A stretch of 58,109 bases of DNA, from contig JAFRXL010000050.1 of assembly GCA_017441505.1 (NCBI GenBank), positions 1 through 58,109 on the forward strand, in the 5' to 3' direction. Each line of letters begins with the position of its first letter. The first letter of the stretch is position 1. The notes under the pieces are model-generated. The model did no database searches. It saw only the letters and a list, made by a program, of their open reading frames with translations, and was not told the DNA's origin. Both the position numbers and the translations under genes were made by a program. The DNA comes from Ruminococcus sp. (lineage in GTDB: Bacteria > Bacillota > Clostridia > Oscillospirales > Ruminococcaceae). Below are positions 50,972 through 58,109 of this stretch, one piece after another.

Positions 50972-53002
50972 TTATTGCATGGTAACGACAAAGCAGATGC
51001 TGCTGCCCTCGACGTTTTCCACTTGTACTTTGAACTTGTGCTTGTCGATTATAGACTTTGCAATAGCAAGTCCGAGACCATAACCGCCTGTAGCACGGTT
51101 TCTGGACTCGTCACTGCGGAAGAATCGCTCAAAAATTTTATCTTTGTCCTCTTCCTTTACTCCCTGACCTGTATTGTATACAGAAAGTATCTTTTTATCG
51201 CCGTCCTGAACGAGGGAAACTCTGACAAGACCGCCGTCCTTGGAGTATTTAAGGGCATTGTCGATAAATATCGCAGCCATTTGCTTGATGTGCTTTTCGC
51301 TTCCGTTTATCTTTATGCCGTCGTCCACCTGAACAACGAAATTCTTGTTGCTCTCGAAAGCCTGACATTCAAACGGAAGAGCGGTATTGACTATTGCTTT
51401 GCTGAGGTCAAAATCGGTGCGGACAAAATCATTGGATGTATTATTTTCAAGTCTTGTGAGGTTGAGCAGATCGTTTACGAGGATGTTCATTCTCTCGGTC
51501 TGGGACTTGATGTATGTCAGCCACTTGTTTTCACCAATCTCACCGGCAAGAACGTCCGCATTTGCGGATATGACGGTAACCGGAGTCTTTAGCTCGTGAC
51601 TTGCATCTGAAACGAACTGCTTCTGCTTTTCAAAGGCTATTTTCAGAGGTTTCATTACAAGTCCGCTGAGATAGAATGAAACTACCGACAGCAGGATGAA
51701 AGCTATAGAGCCGATCATTATGGTAGTTCTTGTCAGCTTATGGAGCATATCCATTTCGGCAGTTTTATCGGTGAAAACGAACATAGTGCCGTTGTCCTTA
51801 TCCTGCTGATAGAACTGGAAATTATTCAGCATTCCCGTACTTTCGCCGGAATCGAGTATTTTAGTGATGTATTTCTGAGCGTTCTCATCGGTGAGATCGT
51901 CATTGTTCTGTTTTGAGACATAGTTGCCGGATTCATCAGCCATTACTATGAAGAACTCTGTAGGACCGAGTGATTTCGGGACCGGTTCTCCGAACCTTCG
52001 GTCTTGGAATCTTTTCTTAGGGAGCGTTGTGGATGCCGGCTTTGAAGTTGTCGCTGCGGTTGTGGTAACGTTCGCAGTATTACCGAGAGGCATGATATAG
52101 CCTGTATCATCTGTCATGCTGACGTTGGCGATTTTTTGATCGTCGTCATCATCGTCATCATCTTGTTCGGTATTTTCCGGCGGAACTTCATCCTTCGGCT
52201 TGCTTCCCCAGTAGTAATATGGGTACGGAGGGTAGTAACCGCCCCAGTAACTGAAACCGGGGTCAGGGCATGGACCGAATCCGTACCAGCCGCCATTAGG
52301 CTGCTGCCACCCCTGCTGACCGTTATTTTTATTGTCGTTATTTTCTTTTTTGTCGCCTTTTTTATCATCTTTATCGTCATCATTGTCCTCTTTATGTGGA
52401 CGAGGGTCTTCGTGGACCGGCGGCTCGGGTACATTAGGAGTTGGTTTTGTCACTGCCGGAGGCTTTGGAGTTGTAGTTTGTACACCTGTTGTCTTTACAG
52501 GCTGAACAGGTGCGGGAGGTTGGTGAGTTACGACCGGAGGAACTGTAGGTTCAGTTTCGATTATGATTACAGGCGGTTCGGTCGGTTCTTCTTCTGTATA
52601 AAATTCAGTTTGCGGGATAGTCGGTTCGGTTTCCGCTTCGGTAGGCTCTGTAGTTTCGACAGTAGTTGTTATTTCGGGAGCAGACGTGATCTCTGCTGTT
52701 GTAGGCGGAGAAGTAGTAATATTGTGATTGGTAGGAGTGTCCGGAACGAAAGGCGGTGCTTCACCGTGATCGTTTCGAGGGTCTTTCGGCGGTTCGTTAT
52801 CATTGCCCGGCGGAGTATAATAGAACTCCATAGCTGTATCATCGTATTCAACGCTTGCCGCTATCTGTTTAAGTGCAGACCTTGACTGGTTTTCCATAAC
52901 GATCTTCATTATCAGATTTATAGAGCCGAGAACGGCGATAAATACTGCAAGCAGAATACCGGCGATGATAGCAAAAAGCTTCAGCTGAGCTTTTCTGAAC
53001 AT
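50972..53002 (-). CDS. Membrane sensor histidine kinase with a large Pro/Thr-rich low-complexity sensor region
   Basis: 676 residues. Membrane helix about 10-32, external region about 35-420, membrane helix about 424-446, then the kinase core. The H-box is DASHELKTPVTVIS (His 469), N-box IFIDNALKYS (Asn about 582), F-box IFERFFRSDES and G-box GGYGLGLAIAKS. The external part starts with a short membrane-near segment, then about 150 residues rich in Pro, Thr and Glu. An Asp/Lys/Asn-rich part, a Tyr/Pro/Gly patch (YYPPYPYYYWG) and a run of eight Asp follow, and a folded stretch (PTEFFIVMADESGNYV) precedes helix 2. It lies 15 bp after its response regulator gene. Confidence 0.92.
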   Translation of the reverse strand: MFRKAQLKLFAIIAGILLAVFIAVLGSINLIMKIVMENQSRSALKQIAASVEYDDTAMEFYYTPPGNDNEPPKDPRNDHGEAPPFVPDTPTNHNITTSPPTTAEITSAPEITTTVETTEPTEAETEPTIPQTEFYTEEEPTEPPVIIIETEPTVPPVVTHQPPAPVQPVKTTGVQTTTPKPPAVTKPTPNVPEPPVHEDPRPHKEDNDDDKDDKKGDKKENNDNKNNGQQGWQQPNGGWYGFGPCPDPGFSYWGGYYPPYPYYYWGSKPKDEVPPENTEQDDDDDDDDQKIANVSMTDDTGYIMPLGNTANVTTTAATTSKPASTTLPKKRFQDRRFGEPVPKSLGPTEFFIVMADESGNYVSKQNNDDLTDENAQKYITKILDSGESTGMLNNFQFYQQDKDNGTMFVFTDKTAEMDMLHKLTRTTIMIGSIAFILLSVVSFYLSGLVMKPLKIAFEKQKQFVSDASHELKTPVTVISANADVLAGEIGENKWLTYIKSQTERMNILVNDLLNLTRLENNTSNDFVRTDFDLSKAIVNTALPFECQAFESNKNFVVQVDDGIKINGSEKHIKQMAAIFIDNALKYSKDGGLVRVSLVQDGDKKILSVYNTGQGVKEEDKDKIFERFFRSDESRNRATGGYGLGLAIAKSIIDKHKFKVQVENVEGSSICFVVTMQ

Positions 53003-53017
53003 TCCGGAGGCACCTCC

Positions 53018-53686
53018 TTATTCAAGTGAATATCCCATGCCTCTGGCAGTTTTTATCTGCACAGGAGCGGATAGTGAAGCCAGTTTTTTTCTGAGGAAAG
53101 ATATGTATACTTCTATATTATTGTACTCGACATCGCTTTCATATCCCCATATTTTCTCGATTATCCTCTCTTTAGGCAGTATCTGATGCGGATTGGAGAT
53201 AAGAAGCTCCATTATCTGGTATTCTTTAAGACTAAGCTTTACATCGCTGCCGTTCCAAATAACGGTGCAGGTGCTTTTGTTGAGCTCAAGACCGTTGTAA
53301 TCAAGCTTATTTTCGTCAATGATCTCGCCCTTTCTTCTGGTGAGAGCTCTTACTCGTGCAAGCAGCTCGCCTGTGATGAAGGGCTTTGTGAGGTAATCGT
53401 CAGCACCGGTATCAAGACCGTTTATCTTATCCTCGATCTCACTTTTTGCGGTCAGCAGCAGCACGGGAGTTGATATTTTCTCGTGCCTGAGCTTGCTCAG
53501 GACTTCGATACCGTTCATCCCGGGAAGCATTATATCGAGTATTATGCAGTCGTAAACTCCGGTGAGAGCGTTATCATATCCGTCGATGCCGTTATAGCAG
53601 GTATCGACATTGTATCTGTTTCTTTTAAGTATTTCGGTAAGAGCATCCGCAAGCTGGATCTCATCTTCTACAACAAGTAATCTCAT
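53018..53686 (-). CDS. OmpR-family response regulator
   Basis: 222 residues. Receiver domain with acidic pocket VEDE, phospho-acceptor Asp 51 in CIILDIMLPGMNG, conserved Lys in DDYLTKPF. The C-terminal winged helix has LSLKEYQIMELLISNP and VEYNNIEVYISFLRKKL. It pairs with the adjacent kinase. The promoter upstream has an extended -10 (TGGTATAAT, box 53740-53745 on the minus strand) but a poor -35, hinting at activator dependence. Confidence 0.94.
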   Translation of the reverse strand: MRLLVVEDEIQLADALTEILKRNRYNVDTCYNGIDGYDNALTGVYDCIILDIMLPGMNGIEVLSKLRHEKISTPVLLLTAKSEIEDKINGLDTGADDYLTKPFITGELLARVRALTRRKGEIIDENKLDYNGLELNKSTCTVIWNGSDVKLSLKEYQIMELLISNPHQILPKERIIEKIWGYESDVEYNNIEVYISFLRKKLASLSAPVQIKTARGMGYSLE

Positions 53687-53739
53687 AACAGTACCCCTTT
53701 CGCTATAGTGTAATGTCCATAATTATCCACCATACATCT

Positions 53740-53748
53740 ATTATACCA
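53740..53748 (-). promoter_or_regulatory. Extended -10 promoter of the two-component operon
   Basis: Minus strand TGGTATAAT with no good -35 at 17 bp. Leader of about 50 nt to the response regulator ATG. Confidence 0.55.
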
Positions 53749-53861
53749 TAAAAACTTGAAATAAACTTAAAATACAATATAGTTCAATAAATTGATAAGT
53801 AAAATTTTCTTGCGTGTTTTTGTGCATTTCAACAGTTTTGCTTTATTATCACCAACAAATA

Positions 53862-53890
53862 TTGACTAAGTTTTGAATATGTGTTAAAAT
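53862..53890 (+). promoter_or_regulatory. Sigma-A promoter of the 53972 gene
   Basis: TTGACT (53862-53867), 17-bp spacer, TAAAAT (53885-53890). The leader of about 75 nt holds a stepped hairpin, GGTAT..ATCC-cactaa-GGAT..ATACC (about 53916-53944). Confidence 0.75.
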
Positions 53891-53971
53891 TAACAGGTAC
53901 AGATAATTACAGGGTATAAGGATCCCACTAAGGATGGATACCTCATACGTCAGGGGGAGGGAAGAGTAATC

Positions 53972-54679
53972 ATGCTGTCGCCGTCAGAACGTAAAAAAAA
54001 TAATTTTGGCAGATCGCTTCTGCCTTCGTTTTCATCTGAAATGAAGAAATATGAAGAGATCTATCAGCTATATATCAACGAAGGCTATATCAAAGAGCTT
54101 TGTGAGATATATGCGGATACTTTTATCAACGACAATAAAAAGCCTATACCGGAAGATATTATTCAGGTGGCTAAGCTGTATGACAGGATACACGACAGTA
54201 AAAGTGCTGCATTTTATCTGGATATGCTTTCTGATAAGAAGCTCAGCGGAGATGATAAGTATTACTATTGCATAGAAATGCTGAAGATCAAAAGCAAGCT
54301 CGGACATTGGCGTGATGCCGATGATTTCAGAACTGAAAACATCAATTTCATACAGAATTACTCGCAGAAGAAAACTCTTCAGCAGCAGGCTGATCTGTAT
54401 ATGGCTCTTGCTCTTGTGGATTGTGCTGCAAAACGCTATAATGACGCTTTTAAGCTCATGAAATTCGGGTATAAGCCTCAGGGAAAAAATGACACAAAAC
54501 TTCTTGAAATAATGATAACGGGTGTTTATTTATTGCAGCAAAGCGGCGATCAGGAAGGGCTTGAAGCAGCTGTCGCAAGTGCTCAGGCTTGTCTGAAGCT
54601 GTTCAGCGAATTTGAGTTCAGCTGGAGCCGTGCGTATTATCAGAAATGCATAGACGAAGCGGCTGAGGGTATTATATGA
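53972..54679 (+). CDS. Cytosolic helical-repeat (TPR-like) protein of unknown function
   Basis: 235 residues, no signal peptide or membrane helix. It is almost all helical with TPR-like spacing (IIQVAKLYDRIHDSKSAAFYLDML, QADLYMALALVDCAAKRYNDAFKLM, LLQQSGDQEGLEAAVASAQACLKLF). Probably a protein-interaction scaffold. GGGAGGGAAG precedes the ATG. Monocistronic, ending in the hairpin 54686-54715. Confidence 0.75.
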   Translation: MLSPSERKKNNFGRSLLPSFSSEMKKYEEIYQLYINEGYIKELCEIYADTFINDNKKPIPEDIIQVAKLYDRIHDSKSAAFYLDMLSDKKLSGDDKYYYCIEMLKIKSKLGHWRDADDFRTENINFIQNYSQKKTLQQQADLYMALALVDCAAKRYNDAFKLMKFGYKPQGKNDTKLLEIMITGVYLLQQSGDQEGLEAAVASAQACLKLFSEFEFSWSRAYYQKCIDEAAEGII

Positions 54680-54685
54680 ATTTTC

Positions 54686-54715
54686 GCAGGAGTTGAGATA
54701 CTCCTGCTTTTTGTT
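54686..54715 (+). terminator. Terminator of the 53972 gene
   Basis: GCAGGAGT / ACTCCTGC stem, 6-nt loop, TTTTTGTTTT tail. The following 54716-55062 is AT-rich with isolated TATAAT boxes but no gene seen. Confidence 0.85.
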
Positions 54716-55062
54716 TTATGAAATAATTATATAACTTTCAGCCATATCTTTCCAAAAAAATTCACAGTGCCAGTTTTTTAACTCTTTTAATCATGGATGC
54801 TTTTGTGGTTCAACAATGTAATTTGTTAAAGTGTTAATTTTTGTGTTCATCCACTGCACGATAATTGTGTGACCAATATTTTACCGATATAACGCAGTTA
54901 CCGTGCCGTTTGCTGAAAACAGTGACAAAAATGTATAATTATGAACAAAATATATGTCTCGCTGATATATAAGTTATAATATATTGTTTGTTAACTTCTT
55001 ATTAATAAAAATAAATTAGCGTAAAATTGCAATTTAGTACCAAATTTAAGCAATATTTTCAA

Positions 55063-55091
55063 TTGATTATCTCCCTTCTTTGTTTTATAAT
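55063..55091 (+). promoter_or_regulatory. Sigma-A promoter of the structured RNA
   Basis: TTGATT (55063-55068), 17-bp spacer, TATAAT (55086-55091). Start near 55098. Other TATAAT boxes at 54934-54939 and 54975-54980 could start longer forms. Confidence 0.65.
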
Positions 55092-55097
55092 ACAATT

Positions 55098-55495
55098 GTT
55101 GGATGCGGAATTCATCGATATATCGGGATTCGCTCCACGGCATAATTACATTCAGATACATTTTATGTGTCCTGTAAGAATCGGCAAATATGATACTGTT
55201 TTAGCTTATCCGGTCTAAACTCCGCCGGATCGATCGTACTAATCAATCACACCAGACTAACGTGCATAGAAGCTGTTATTAAACATTAATGCCTATAATA
55301 TGTTTAATCGCCTAAAACAGCTTTCGTCCATCCAAACGTTGAGCTAATCGTACTACACTGGCAAAAAGATCATACGGCACTTCGGAATATGTGCCACGCC
55401 GAAAGTTGTGAATACGTATAGAGGGTGCGTAGTCACAAACGGAATAACGACCTTGATCGGCTTTTGAGAGGGTGTCGATAGGGGTCGTTATTTTT
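55098..55495 (+). ncRNA. Candidate large structured non-coding RNA of about 400 nt
   Basis: A gene-free stretch bounded by a promoter and a plus-strand terminator. Inside are several stable pairings: ATCCGG/CCGGAT (near 55210-55230); a nested pair with outer AAGCTGTT/AACAGCTT and inner ATTAAACAT/ATGTTTAAT (55270-55323); GGCAC/GTGCC (near 55377-55396); and the terminal AATAACGACC/GGTCGTTATT (55443-55492). GC content rises above the AT-rich flanks, as for structured RNAs. The hallmark sequences of RNase P RNA, tmRNA and SRP RNA are absent. A large ornate RNA of the ROOL/GOLLD kind is possible, but I cannot confirm a class. Confidence 0.55.
55443..55495 (+). terminator. Terminator closing the structured RNA
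   Basis: 10-bp stem AATAACGACC / GGTCGTTATT enclosing a 30-nt structured loop, followed by a T-run on the plus strand. Confidence 0.7.
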
Positions 55496-55524
55496 CTGCA
55501 ATCTCCAAAACTTTTTCTATACCT

Positions 55525-55555
55525 GAAAAGGACGTCTGATTCAGACGTCCTTTTC
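55525..55555. terminator. Terminator of the glmU operon
   Basis: Long perfect hairpin GAAAAGGACGTCTGA / TCAGACGTCCTTTTC, T-rich on the minus strand, 23 bp beyond the glmU stop. Confidence 0.85.
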
Positions 55556-55577
55556 GTATTATATTGCACATTTGATT

Positions 55578-56945
55578 TTATTGCTTTTTAAGCTTTCTGA
55601 GTGTGTATCCCTCGTTGACCTTCATGACTCCACGGTCTATAGCGAGTGCGTAGTCGGGAACATCACGTGTAACGGTAGTTCCTGCGGCAGTATATACCGC
55701 CTTTCCGAGCTTGACCGGAGCAATGAGGTTCGTATTGCATCCGATAAAGCAATTATCTCCGATAACACAGCGGCTCTTTGAGATACCGTCGTAGTTTACG
55801 GTAACAGTTCCGCATCCGATATTGACCTTCTTGCCGATGTCACTGTCGCCGATGTAAGCGAGGTGAGCAATAGCAGTCTTTTCACCGATAGTGGAGTTCT
55901 TGATCTCGACAAAGTCACCGATATGTACTCCGCTCTTGATGTGGCTGTCCGGACGGATATGAACATACGGACCAACTGTAACTCCGCTGTCTATAGAGGA
56001 GCTATAAGCCTGTGATGCGTTGAATACAACGTTATCGCCTATAGTGCAGCCGTCTGCGAGTGCGTTAGGACCGATGATGCATCCGCTGCCGATCTTAGTG
56101 CCGTTTCTGAGGATAGTACTCGGCTGGATCTGAGTACCTACACCTATTTCGACGCTGCGTTCTATGATAACTCCGTCTGTACATATGAATTCTACGCCGT
56201 TTGCGAGATGCTTGTCTATAACTGCCATGCGGGCAATATTGTTTAATTCAAGGAGGTCTTTTCTGTCGTTAGCTCCGAGGATTATCTCAGGATTTTCAGA
56301 CTTATATGCACCTGCGTTCTTGCCCTCAGCGAGTGCGATCGAGATAGTGTCGGTGAGGTAATATTCGTTCTGAACATTGTCGTTAGTGAGCTTGCCGAGA
56401 AGTCCGATGAGGTCAGCAGTTCTGAACCAGTATGCTCCGGAGTTTACTTCCTTTATAAGGAGCTGTTCCTCGTTGGCATCTTTCTGCTCAACAATGCCGC
56501 TTATGCCCTTGTCGGTGCGGATTATGCGTCCGTAGCCCTTTGGTTCATCGAGCTCGGCGGTTATAACGGTTACTGCGTTTTTCTGCTGTTTATGTATAAC
56601 CAAAGCTTCCCCGATAGTCTTTGCGTCGATAAAAGGAGCATCTCCGCAGAGCACGAGAGTATTGTCGGAGTCGTCCTCTTTGAGAAATGGCACAGCCTGC
56701 ATAACTGCGTGACCTGTTCCGAGACGTTCAGCCTGTAAAGCAGTCTTGTATCTGCAGTTCAGGTATTCGTCTATCATTTCGCCTTTGAATCCCTTTATGA
56801 CGCATATATCTGATACTCCTGCCTTCTCGCAGGCAGATATTACCCATTCGAGCATTGGTTCTCCGAGAACTTTAAACAGCGGCTTCGGGATGTCGGCTTT
56901 CATACGCTTTCCCTGTCCGCCAGCAAGAATTATCGCCTTATTCAT
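55578..56945 (-). CDS. glmU: Bifunctional GlcNAc-1-phosphate uridyltransferase/glucosamine-1-phosphate acetyltransferase
   Basis: 455 residues, full length. It makes UDP-GlcNAc for peptidoglycan. The N-terminal nucleotidyltransferase domain has LAGGQGKRMKADIPKPL and LCGDAPFID. The C-terminal left-handed beta helix has hexapeptide repeats, with the acetyltransferase site near HIRPDSHIKSGVHIGDFVEIKN and NIGCGTVTVNYDG. GGAGG precedes the ATG. It is followed by its own terminator and preceded by a lipoprotein gene 21 bp away. Confidence 0.96.
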   Translation of the reverse strand: MNKAIILAGGQGKRMKADIPKPLFKVLGEPMLEWVISACEKAGVSDICVIKGFKGEMIDEYLNCRYKTALQAERLGTGHAVMQAVPFLKEDDSDNTLVLCGDAPFIDAKTIGEALVIHKQQKNAVTVITAELDEPKGYGRIIRTDKGISGIVEQKDANEEQLLIKEVNSGAYWFRTADLIGLLGKLTNDNVQNEYYLTDTISIALAEGKNAGAYKSENPEIILGANDRKDLLELNNIARMAVIDKHLANGVEFICTDGVIIERSVEIGVGTQIQPSTILRNGTKIGSGCIIGPNALADGCTIGDNVVFNASQAYSSSIDSGVTVGPYVHIRPDSHIKSGVHIGDFVEIKNSTIGEKTAIAHLAYIGDSDIGKKVNIGCGTVTVNYDGISKSRCVIGDNCFIGCNTNLIAPVKLGKAVYTAAGTTVTRDVPDYALAIDRGVMKVNEGYTLRKLKKQ

Positions 56946-56966
56946 TTTTCTATTCCTCCTGATATG

Positions 56967-57605
56967 TTATTCCGTAAGCTCTTTTATACTTATCGGTATT
57001 ATTTTCCAGCCTTCATTTTCTATATTCACTACAATAAGCGATGTGCCGGCAGATTTTATTACTTTACCAGCACGGGATGTTGCATCTGCCATGAAAGAGT
57101 AGCCTGCGGTCACATTGTATTCAGTATCGGTGAGTCCGTACTGCTTAGCGTAGTAATTCAGATAGCTTTTTGCAAGCTCGATCTCGTTTTCTTTGAGCTT
57201 TACACAGAACTTTATCTCAACACTGCTAAGAGTGGAAGTTTCACCGTCAACTACACTCTCTGCGAAACTGTCATACTCTCCGCATTTTTTCATAGCTTCG
57301 AGCATCTTTGGCGGATATATAGCATTCGCCATAGCTTCGGCATCATCTTCGTAAACTGCTTCTGAAAATTTTTTTGCGACTTTTTTTGCTTCCTCATCCA
57401 TTTCGTCGGTGTTGTGAAGACTTTTTTTACGTTCTTCATTCATTTTATCTGCAACGGCTTTCATATTTGCTTTCTGTTCGTCGGAAAGCCCGGGAACGAC
57501 CGTCTTTTTGCTGTTTGCTGAAGAACTGCTGTCCTTGCTGCCGCAGGAAACGGCTGAGCAAGCTAATAAGCTGCACACTAAAATGCACATCATCGTTTTT
57601 TTCAT
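56967..57605 (-). CDS. Lipoprotein related to the tandem lipoprotein family
   Basis: 212 residues. Signal peptide and lipobox CSAVSCGSK (Cys about 21), Ser-rich linker, then a domain with NAIYPPKMLEAMKKCGEYD, DTEYNVTAGYSFMAD and VVNIENEGWKIIPISIKEL. The spacing of the YPP...M, the Y-N/K-I/V-T segment and the terminal GWK matches the one-domain lipoprotein at 42537-43139, so these are paralogues. It is co-transcribed with glmU. AAGGAG lies rather far (14 nt) from the ATG. Confidence 0.8.
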   Translation of the reverse strand: MKKTMMCILVCSLLACSAVSCGSKDSSSSANSKKTVVPGLSDEQKANMKAVADKMNEERKKSLHNTDEMDEEAKKVAKKFSEAVYEDDAEAMANAIYPPKMLEAMKKCGEYDSFAESVVDGETSTLSSVEIKFCVKLKENEIELAKSYLNYYAKQYGLTDTEYNVTAGYSFMADATSRAGKVIKSAGTSLIVVNIENEGWKIIPISIKELTE

Positions 57606-57786
57606 ATAATAGTAAATATCTCCTTGCTAAGTCAAATTATTTCTAATAGTATTATAATGAGTACTACTAATTATTTTTACATACTTTAACAATAAATGCA
57701 AGTGTTTTTTTCTGAATTTATATTTACGTGCATTTTTTTGTATAAAATGCAACAAAATCCACACTTTATTTTTTTACAATTTTATA

Positions 57787-57815
57787 TGGCAATTTCTGCC
57801 GGAATGTGGTATAAT
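57787..57815 (+). promoter_or_regulatory. Promoter of ppdK
   Basis: TGGCAA (57787-57792), 17-bp spacer, extended -10 TGGTATAAT (box 57810-57815). Predicted start near 57822. Confidence 0.7.
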
Positions 57816-57826
57816 AAATATAACTG

Positions 57827-57853
57827 GAATGCGGACAAACTTTGTCCGCATTC
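57827..57853 (+). promoter_or_regulatory. 27-bp perfect palindrome at the 5' end of the ppdK transcript
   Basis: GAATGCGGACAAA-C-TTTGTCCGCATTC, 13-bp arms, beginning about 5 nt after the predicted start. It could be an operator at the start site or a 5' stabilising hairpin in the mRNA. Confidence 0.7.
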
Positions 57854-57883
57854 GGTAATGTTTAAAACTGGAGGTATATACCA

Positions 57884-58109
57884 ATGGCAAACAAATATTG
57901 CTACCTTTTCTCTGAAGGTAATGCTAACATGAGAGAGCTTCTCGGCGGTAAGGGTGCTAACCTGGCTGAGATGACTAACATCGGTCTCCCTGTTCCTCAG
58001 GGCTTCACAATCACAACTGAAGCTTGTACTCAGTACTATGAGGATGGCGGTATCTCTGATGAGATCCAGGCTGAGATCAACGAGTACATCACAAAAATGG
58101 AAGGAATCA
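57884..58109 (+). CDS. ppdK: Pyruvate, phosphate dikinase, N-terminal part (runs off the right edge)
   Basis: 75 codons are visible: [20 protein letters not shown], then [21 protein letters not shown], the start of the ATP-binding domain. This is diagnostic of PPDK, which interconverts pyruvate, ATP and phosphate with PEP, AMP and diphosphate and is central to pyrophosphate-based glycolysis in such anaerobes. GGAGG precedes the ATG. Codon use is strongly biased, as in PFOR, indicating high expression. Confidence 0.94.
   Translation, partial: MANKYCYLFSEGNANMRELLGGKGANLAEMTNIGLPVPQGFTITTEACTQYYEDGGISDEIQAEINEYITKMEGI

Noticed and set aside
52136-52885. 249-codon plus-strand frame opposite the histidine kinase stalk
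   Set aside because: It arises from the low-complexity repeats on the coding strand; no ribosome site and implausible composition.
53905-53970. Riboswitch in the leader of the 53972 gene
   Set aside because: Only a short stepped hairpin is seen; no match to a riboswitch core I know, and the gene is not metabolic.
55027-55218. Plus-strand 63-codon frame near the structured RNA
   Set aside because: No ribosome site, starts before the best promoter, unlike any protein, and spans AT-rich spacer.
55098-55495. RNase P RNA, tmRNA, SRP RNA or 6S RNA
   Set aside because: The RNase P GAGGAAAGUCC core, the tmRNA ends with CCA and the SRP loop motifs are not found on either strand, and 6S is shorter with a different central bubble.
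55312-55569. Minus-strand frame of 85 codons across the structured-RNA region
   Set aside because: It begins inside the perfect glmU terminator hairpin, has no ribosome site, ends in a stem, and further frames upstream are broken. The residues look protein-like in part, so a decayed gene remains a minor alternative to the RNA.

Overview
The window looks like the chromosome of an anaerobic, low-GC Gram-positive gut or rumen bacterium of the Ruminococcus type (Oscillospiraceae). Evidence: two secreted dockerin proteins (cellulosome-type modules), a one-chain pyruvate:ferredoxin oxidoreductase, a four-subunit 2-oxoacid:ferredoxin oxidoreductase, pyruvate phosphate dikinase, FabK as the enoyl-ACP reductase, and strong AAGGAGG-type ribosome sites. 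The genus is an inference; no rRNA or tRNA gene was seen.

Layout. 1-127: 5' tip of an IS1182-like transposase gene and a terminator. 179-1651: guaB. 1833-6487 (minus): fabD, aroE, aroK, an amidohydrolase and a secreted leucine-rich-repeat/dockerin protein in one tightly packed operon. 6740-15873 (plus): a divergent type II fatty-acid operon fabH-fabK-fabG-fabF-accB-(unknown membrane protein)-fabZ-accC-accD-accA-acpP. A 19-bp palindrome lies between the two operons. 15953-17773: an ECF sigma factor with an ECF-type promoter of its own and a membrane partner. 17812-19614 (minus): Na/phosphate symporter. 19907-23295: a P-loop ATPase followed by korDABC. 23461-26442: an XRE regulator facing a zinc-ribbon membrane protein across a compact operator, an acidic lipoprotein, and azlCD. 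26659-30822 (minus): two envelope proteins, rnr and secG.

31069-33376: a small operon of an HPr-kinase-like ATPase, a PqqD-like protein and an S26B-like peptidase, then an Sfp-type phosphopantetheinyl transferase; this trio resembles peptide-modification gene sets but has no visible precursor. 33577-33996: a dockerin-only secreted protein. 34055-41262 (minus): a nine-gene phage head/packaging block (terS, terL, portal, capsid, protease, connectors, tail hub) with no integrase, tape measure or lysis genes, interrupted by a roughly 310-bp inverted-repeat element. 41465-44333 (minus): three related lipoproteins. 44541-45617: an XRE regulator and twin membrane proteins. 45728-49273 (minus): pyruvate:ferredoxin oxidoreductase. 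49655-49772: a probable small RNA. 49783-50220: a solitary spoVAC. 50341-54679: a membrane protein, a two-component system whose kinase has a very large low-complexity sensor, and a helical-repeat protein. 55098-55495: a probable structured non-coding RNA of about 400 nt. 55578-57605 (minus): glmU and a lipoprotein. 57884-end: the start of ppdK, with a 27-bp palindrome at its transcription start.

The strongest candidates for undescribed biology are the roughly 400-nt RNA, the short RNA with a UCUCCUUUC stretch, the HPrK/PqqD/S26B operon, and the stripped-down phage head block. Functions are read from motifs; no database search was possible.
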